Positions 24,329 through 27,462 of a stretch of DNA of 27,462 nucleotides are shown one piece after another. Location of the stretch: contig NZ_JNZY01000056.1 in NCBI RefSeq assembly GCF_000717655.1, positions 1-27,462 on the forward strand, read 5' to 3'. The translations under genes were made by a program, and so were the position numbers. The stretch comes from Streptomyces katrae. GTDB taxonomy: Bacteria > Actinomycetota > Actinomycetes > Streptomycetales > Streptomycetaceae. Below the pieces are notes generated by a model that searched no databases, was not told where the DNA came from, and was given only the letters and a program-made list of their open reading frames with translations. Within the stretch, counting starts at the first letter, position 1; every line of letters begins with the position of its first letter.

Positions 24329-24927
24329 ACATCACCACGCCGACACCGTCCACTTGGCGGACCTGGACGGCAGCGACCGCCGTTCTTCTCACCACGGCCA
24401 CTCTCACCGCTCCGGCCGCCACACCCGCCGCAGCACGCACCACCGCCATCGCGGCGAACACACCTCACACAGCCCTGTCCTGCCGGGCCGCGACCCCACC
24501 GGGCCGCCCCCTCACCTTCACGCCCGCGCTCACCTTGAGCCAGCGCACCACCCGCATCACAGCAACCCTCCGCCTCACCGGATGCACCACCCCCAACGGT
24601 CACCACCCCCAGCTACGCAGCGCCACCCTCACCCTCGACGGCACCGCCCGGGCCGGATGCAGCGGCGCCTCCACCCCGGACGGCTCCGCACGCATCACCT
24701 GGTACAACGCCCAAGGCCACCACACCGGAACTTCCACCGTCCAGTCAACCCCGCGCTTCGTCAGCAGCTACAACCCCGGCGACGCCCTCCTCAGCGGACG
24801 GGTCACACAAGGCCCGCTGCACGGAACCCGGATGACCGGAACCGCCACACCCACCAGCGACGTCAGCGGCTGCGCCGCCCATGGGCTACGTACCCTGTCC
24901 GCCACCGGAACGCTGAAATTCCAGTGA
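24325..24927 (+). CDS. Secreted four-cysteine hypothetical protein
   Basis: A 200-residue exported protein. The signal peptide spans about residues 1-38 (WRTW, then the hydrophobic ATAVLLTTATLTA and APAATPAAA). The mature part is Thr-rich and beta-strand-like (TFTPALTLSQRTTRITATL, RSATLTLDGTARAG) with four Cys at 53, 87, 112 and 183, enough for two disulfides. The family is unrecognised, though similar secreted Streptomyces proteins of unknown function are common. The ATG overlaps the MMPL stop, so it probably works with the exporter, perhaps as an extracytoplasmic partner or carrier; that is inference. Confidence 0.85.
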   Translation: MNITTPTPSTWRTWTAATAVLLTTATLTAPAATPAAARTTAIAANTPHTALSCRAATPPGRPLTFTPALTLSQRTTRITATLRLTGCTTPNGHHPQLRSATLTLDGTARAGCSGASTPDGSARITWYNAQGHHTGTSTVQSTPRFVSSYNPGDALLSGRVTQGPLHGTRMTGTATPTSDVSGCAAHGLRTLSATGTLKFQ

Positions 24928-24967
24928 GGGCAGCAGTCCCTCCCCTGAGGGCACCGGTCCTTCCCCA
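24926..24967 (+). repeat. Tandem 21-bp repeat between operon genes
   Basis: 24926-24946 and 24947-24967 share 17 of 21 bases, both beginning GAGGGCA and containing GTCC and TCCCC. The first copy starts inside the stop codon of the secreted protein gene. It may be a local duplication; an RNA role is possible because it lies 34 bases upstream of the fusion gene. Confidence 0.6.
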
Positions 24968-25000
24968 CAGTCCCGCTTCTCCTCGCTGCGTGGAGGCCAC

Positions 25001-26794
25001 GTGATCCATACCGCCTACTCCGGGGCGAGCCTGCATGACGCACGTCTGCGGGAGGCGTACAAGGTGTGCCTGCGCCTGCTCCGGCGGCGCTACCCCAGCG
25101 AGAGCGACTGCCTGGCAGTGCTGCCCGCCAAGGTGCTGCTCAGTTTGTCCCCGGTGCTGGCATCCGGGAGCGTGATCGACGACCTGTCGGACAACGGAGC
25201 GGCGTCGGCGGACGAGCGTGCGGGACAGGCGTCGGCCTGGATCAGGATGCTGGAAGAAGACATCGAGCGCGGTGACAGCACCGATCCCGTGCGCCGGGCG
25301 ATGGCACACCTGACACGGACGCTAGACCTGCCGGCCGACAGCGTGCGGCTGATGCACGAACGGATCGCCCGGGACGCAGTCAAGGCCACCCCGCAGACAT
25401 GGCAGGAATGGGCGGAATACCAACGAGCGGCCCTGGGCCCGATCCTCATCGCGGTGGACTGCGTCACCTCACGGCTCGGAGCGCCCCTGATCATGTCCGC
25501 GGGACACGAAGCGGCACTGGTAGACGCCATGCTCGGCTTCCAGCTGACCGACGACCTGACGGACTTCGCCGAAGACCTTGAGCGTGGCTACGTAAAACTC
25601 CCCGCGGAGGCACTGGACGGGTGCGGCGTGTCAGCCGAGGACCTCCTCGCCCGCCGGTGGACACCGGCCACCGCCCGCCTGGTGCGGGCCGCGACCGAAC
25701 GGGCACGCGCATGGCTCCAGCCGCAGGAGCCCACCGTCCACTGGTCCATCACCTCAGCCCTGCTCACCCGGGCGTTCACGAACGTGTACCTAGCCGCGCT
25801 GCACAAGGTCGAACGCGCCGGCCCCGCCCTCCTGTCGCAGAAAGTCACTCTCTCCTCCGCCGCCCGGCAGCGCATCCTGCTGCCCACCCGCGCGGCGGCA
25901 GCCGTGGCCTGGAAACTCAGCCCCTACGCACGCCATACGCCCACGGCCCCCACCCCGCACGAGCAGCGTGCCGCAGCAGACCTTTCCGGCCGTCTGCCCG
26001 CCCCGCGCGGCCGGATGCTGCCCCCGGCACCCCACCCGTCCGGAGCGCGACCACCCGTCCTCAACCCCGCGGCGTTGCCCCGGCACGTGGCCGTCATCAT
26101 GGACGGCAACGGCCGCTGGGCCGCCGACCGTGCCCTCCCCCGCGCCGAAGGGTACCGGGCGGGAGCCAACGCACTGCGGGACGTCGTAGACGGCGCTCTG
26201 GAGATCGGACTGCCCTGCCTGACGGTCTACGCCTTCTCCACCGAGAACTGGAACCGCTCCTCCACCGAGGTCGAAGCCATCTTGGACGTGGTACGAGACA
26301 ACATCGCAGACCAGGAGTTGTTCGACCGCGACCTGCGGTTCTGCTGGGCAGGCGTGCCCGACGGACTCCCCAAGGACCTCGTCGACGGGCTCCGGGAACG
26401 TGAGCGCACCACCCAGCACCGCACCAGCCTCACGTTCACCATGTGCGTCAACTACGGCGGTCGCAGCGAGCTGGCCCAAGCCGCCCGAAGCCTCGCCCGG
26501 GCAGCCATGGCCGGCGAAATCAACCCAGCACACATCGATCAGCGAGCCCTCGCCCGGCATCTGCCCCACCCTGTCCCCGACGTCGACCTGCTCTGGCGCA
26601 CCGGCGGGGAACAACGCACATCCAACTTCCTGCCCTGGCAGAGCTCCTACGCCGAACTGCTCTTCACCCCCACCTACTGGCCGGACATCGACCGCCGTGA
26701 TCTATGGCAGTCCATCACCACCTACACGCAACGCCAGCGCCGCTACGGCACCGCGCCCATCGAGAACACCGCCCCGATGTCGAGCTCAAAGTGA
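25001..26794 (+). CDS. Fused squalene/phytoene-synthase-like and cis-prenyltransferase protein
   Basis: A 597-residue two-domain protein. The N-terminal domain (about 12-300) matches the squalene/phytoene synthase fold: first Asp motif DDLSD (60-64), a helix WAEYQRAALGPILIAVDCVT (137-156) and second Asp motif LTDDLTDFAEDLERGYVKLP (182-201). Such enzymes join two prenyl diphosphates head to head. After a Pro/Ala linker (about 310-358) comes a complete UppS-type cis-prenyltransferase (359-585): MDGNGRWA (367-374, catalytic D368), YAFSTENW (410-417), NYGGRSEL and RTGGEQRTSNFLPWQSSYAE (533-552). The usual active-site His (GHxAG) is Tyr here (GYRAG, 384-388). The GTG follows TGGAGGCC. It lies 73 bases after the secreted protein gene in an apparent operon with the MMPL exporter. 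The product is unknown: a long cis-polyprenol, or an irregular terpene as made by lavandulyl-type UppS relatives, are both possible. Confidence 0.93.
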   Translation: MIHTAYSGASLHDARLREAYKVCLRLLRRRYPSESDCLAVLPAKVLLSLSPVLASGSVIDDLSDNGAASADERAGQASAWIRMLEEDIERGDSTDPVRRAMAHLTRTLDLPADSVRLMHERIARDAVKATPQTWQEWAEYQRAALGPILIAVDCVTSRLGAPLIMSAGHEAALVDAMLGFQLTDDLTDFAEDLERGYVKLPAEALDGCGVSAEDLLARRWTPATARLVRAATERARAWLQPQEPTVHWSITSALLTRAFTNVYLAALHKVERAGPALLSQKVTLSSAARQRILLPTRAAAAVAWKLSPYARHTPTAPTPHEQRAAADLSGRLPAPRGRMLPPAPHPSGARPPVLNPAALPRHVAVIMDGNGRWAADRALPRAEGYRAGANALRDVVDGALEIGLPCLTVYAFSTENWNRSSTEVEAILDVVRDNIADQELFDRDLRFCWAGVPDGLPKDLVDGLRERERTTQHRTSLTFTMCVNYGGRSELAQAARSLARAAMAGEINPAHIDQRALARHLPHPVPDVDLLWRTGGEQRTSNFLPWQSSYAELLFTPTYWPDIDRRDLWQSITTYTQRQRRYGTAPIENTAPMSSSK

Positions 26795-27364
26795 AGGGAG
26801 CACCGCACCGTCCTTTGCACCTGCCGGTGGGGACGATCAAGGCGGGCTGGGTTGCCACAAGGACCGCGAAGCGCTGACCCTGCTGCGCTATCTGACCCCG
26901 TCCCGGCGCCAACGGCGCGGCAGTTGCAGCGCGACCCGGCGGGAGGCGTTCGGTGTGCTCTGCAGCAGCGCACCCGCGCCACCGGTCTGGGTGAGCCCGG
27001 CTCCCACACCATCCCGCCCTCGGGTCTGCCCTTGAACAAGCCGCCCTGCGGGGCCAACCTGTTGGCGAAGTCCGCGTGTCCCGGCATTCCCGGGATGGTG
27101 CGCACCCTCGAGACGCCGACGACCGGGACCGAGCAAGGAGGCGGGATCGTCTGGGCGGGGGATCAAGCCGTCACCAGGGCAAACGTTGCCTGATGCGGCA
27201 CTAGTAGTCGTCGCAACACCCCAGTTCAGGGGGTATGCGGTGGACGTCTGTGGGGCGGGAGGATGGTGCTGCGCGGGCCGGGGTGGGCTTGGGCCCTGGG
27301 TCCAACCGCATACCCAAACGGTTCCTCTTCCCGACGGCGGAGTCGCTGCGTATACGCGAAGACT
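26795..27364. other. Right-end region without a convincing gene
   Basis: About 570 bases after the prenyltransferase fusion. Frames on both strands are open because of high GC content, but none shows recognisable motifs or a ribosome binding site with natural composition. A short stretch near 27200-27240 (CTAGTAGTCGTCGCAACACC) has the look of an IS terminus, but I cannot confirm it. Confidence 0.35.
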
Positions 27365-27443
27365 GCAGCGCACAGCCCGGCACGATTCGGCCTCCCCTGG
27401 GGAAGGAAGGGGAGGCCGATTTCGGTACCGGGCTGTGCGCTGC
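27365..27443. terminator. Compound nested hairpin near the right edge
   Basis: GCAGCGCACAGCCCGG (27365-27380) pairs exactly with 27428-27443 (16 bp). Inside, TCGGCCTCCCC (27387-27397) pairs exactly with 27409-27419 (11 bp), followed by TTT on the plus strand. The inner hairpin is a good intrinsic terminator; the outer stem makes a much larger structure that may be part of a bidirectional terminator or a structured RNA. Confidence 0.7.
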
Positions 27444-27462
27444 GGCTGGTTCAGTTGGCGCT

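Noticed and set aside
26888..27373. Minus-strand 161-codon open frame at the right end
   Set aside because: No ribosome binding site or recognisable motif; the segment GLTQTGGAGALLQSTPNASR looks natural but is isolated.
27365..27443. tRNA gene
   Set aside because: The paired segments are two nested long stems rather than a four-arm cloverleaf, and there is no TTCGA-type loop.

Overview
The window reads as chromosomal accessory DNA from a Streptomyces or close relative. The DNA is very GC-rich, with strong third-position GC bias and frequent GTG and TTG starts preceded by GGAGG-like sites. It also carries typical Streptomyces families: a PucR regulator, an HSP18-type regulator, an LAXTG sortase substrate and an MMPL exporter. 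Many decayed insertion sequences and broken genes suggest a chromosome-arm or other plastic region. No tRNA, rRNA, CRISPR array or replication origin was seen.

Left part (1-6.3 kb): a short tandem repeat and hairpins precede a small MerR-type regulator and a cold-shock protein. Three small uncertain genes follow. Next is a two-gene minus-strand operon, a membrane fatty-acid desaturase and its ferredoxin-type reductase. It faces a divergent PucR regulator across an intergenic region holding two perfect inverted repeats, probably the operators. The operon resembles the mycobacterial DesA3/Rv3230c electron-transfer desaturase pair.

Middle (6.3-16.5 kb): a pseudogene cluster (IS5-type transposase end, zeta-toxin remnant, unknown fragments) leads to intact htpG and an upstream HSP18-type regulator. 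The hsp20 gene divergent from that regulator is broken, and remnants of an IS21 element (istA, istB) follow it. An intact secreted, sortase-anchored arabinofuranosidase-like glycoside hydrolase comes next. After it an IS701-type transposase fragment is joined in frame to the C-terminal end of an ATP-dependent DNA ligase. A small two-helix membrane protein and a stub of an XRE regulator follow.

Right part (16.5-27.5 kb): a conserved hypothetical protein, a remnant STAS domain, a phospholipase-C-like phosphoesterase with a striking 21-bp perfect hairpin just upstream of its ribosome binding site, a tiny secreted peptide, a broken coiled-coil gene and an MpaB/DUF2236 oxygenase abutting an IS5 remnant.

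The most interesting block is the apparent operon at 22.1-26.8 kb. It encodes an MmpL3-like RND lipid exporter, a translationally coupled secreted four-cysteine protein, and a 597-residue fusion of a squalene/phytoene-synthase-like domain to a cis-prenyltransferase (UppS) domain. In the UppS half a normally conserved active-site histidine is replaced by tyrosine. With the neighbouring MpaB oxygenase, this suggests, as inference only, an undescribed isoprenoid lipid synthesis and export system.
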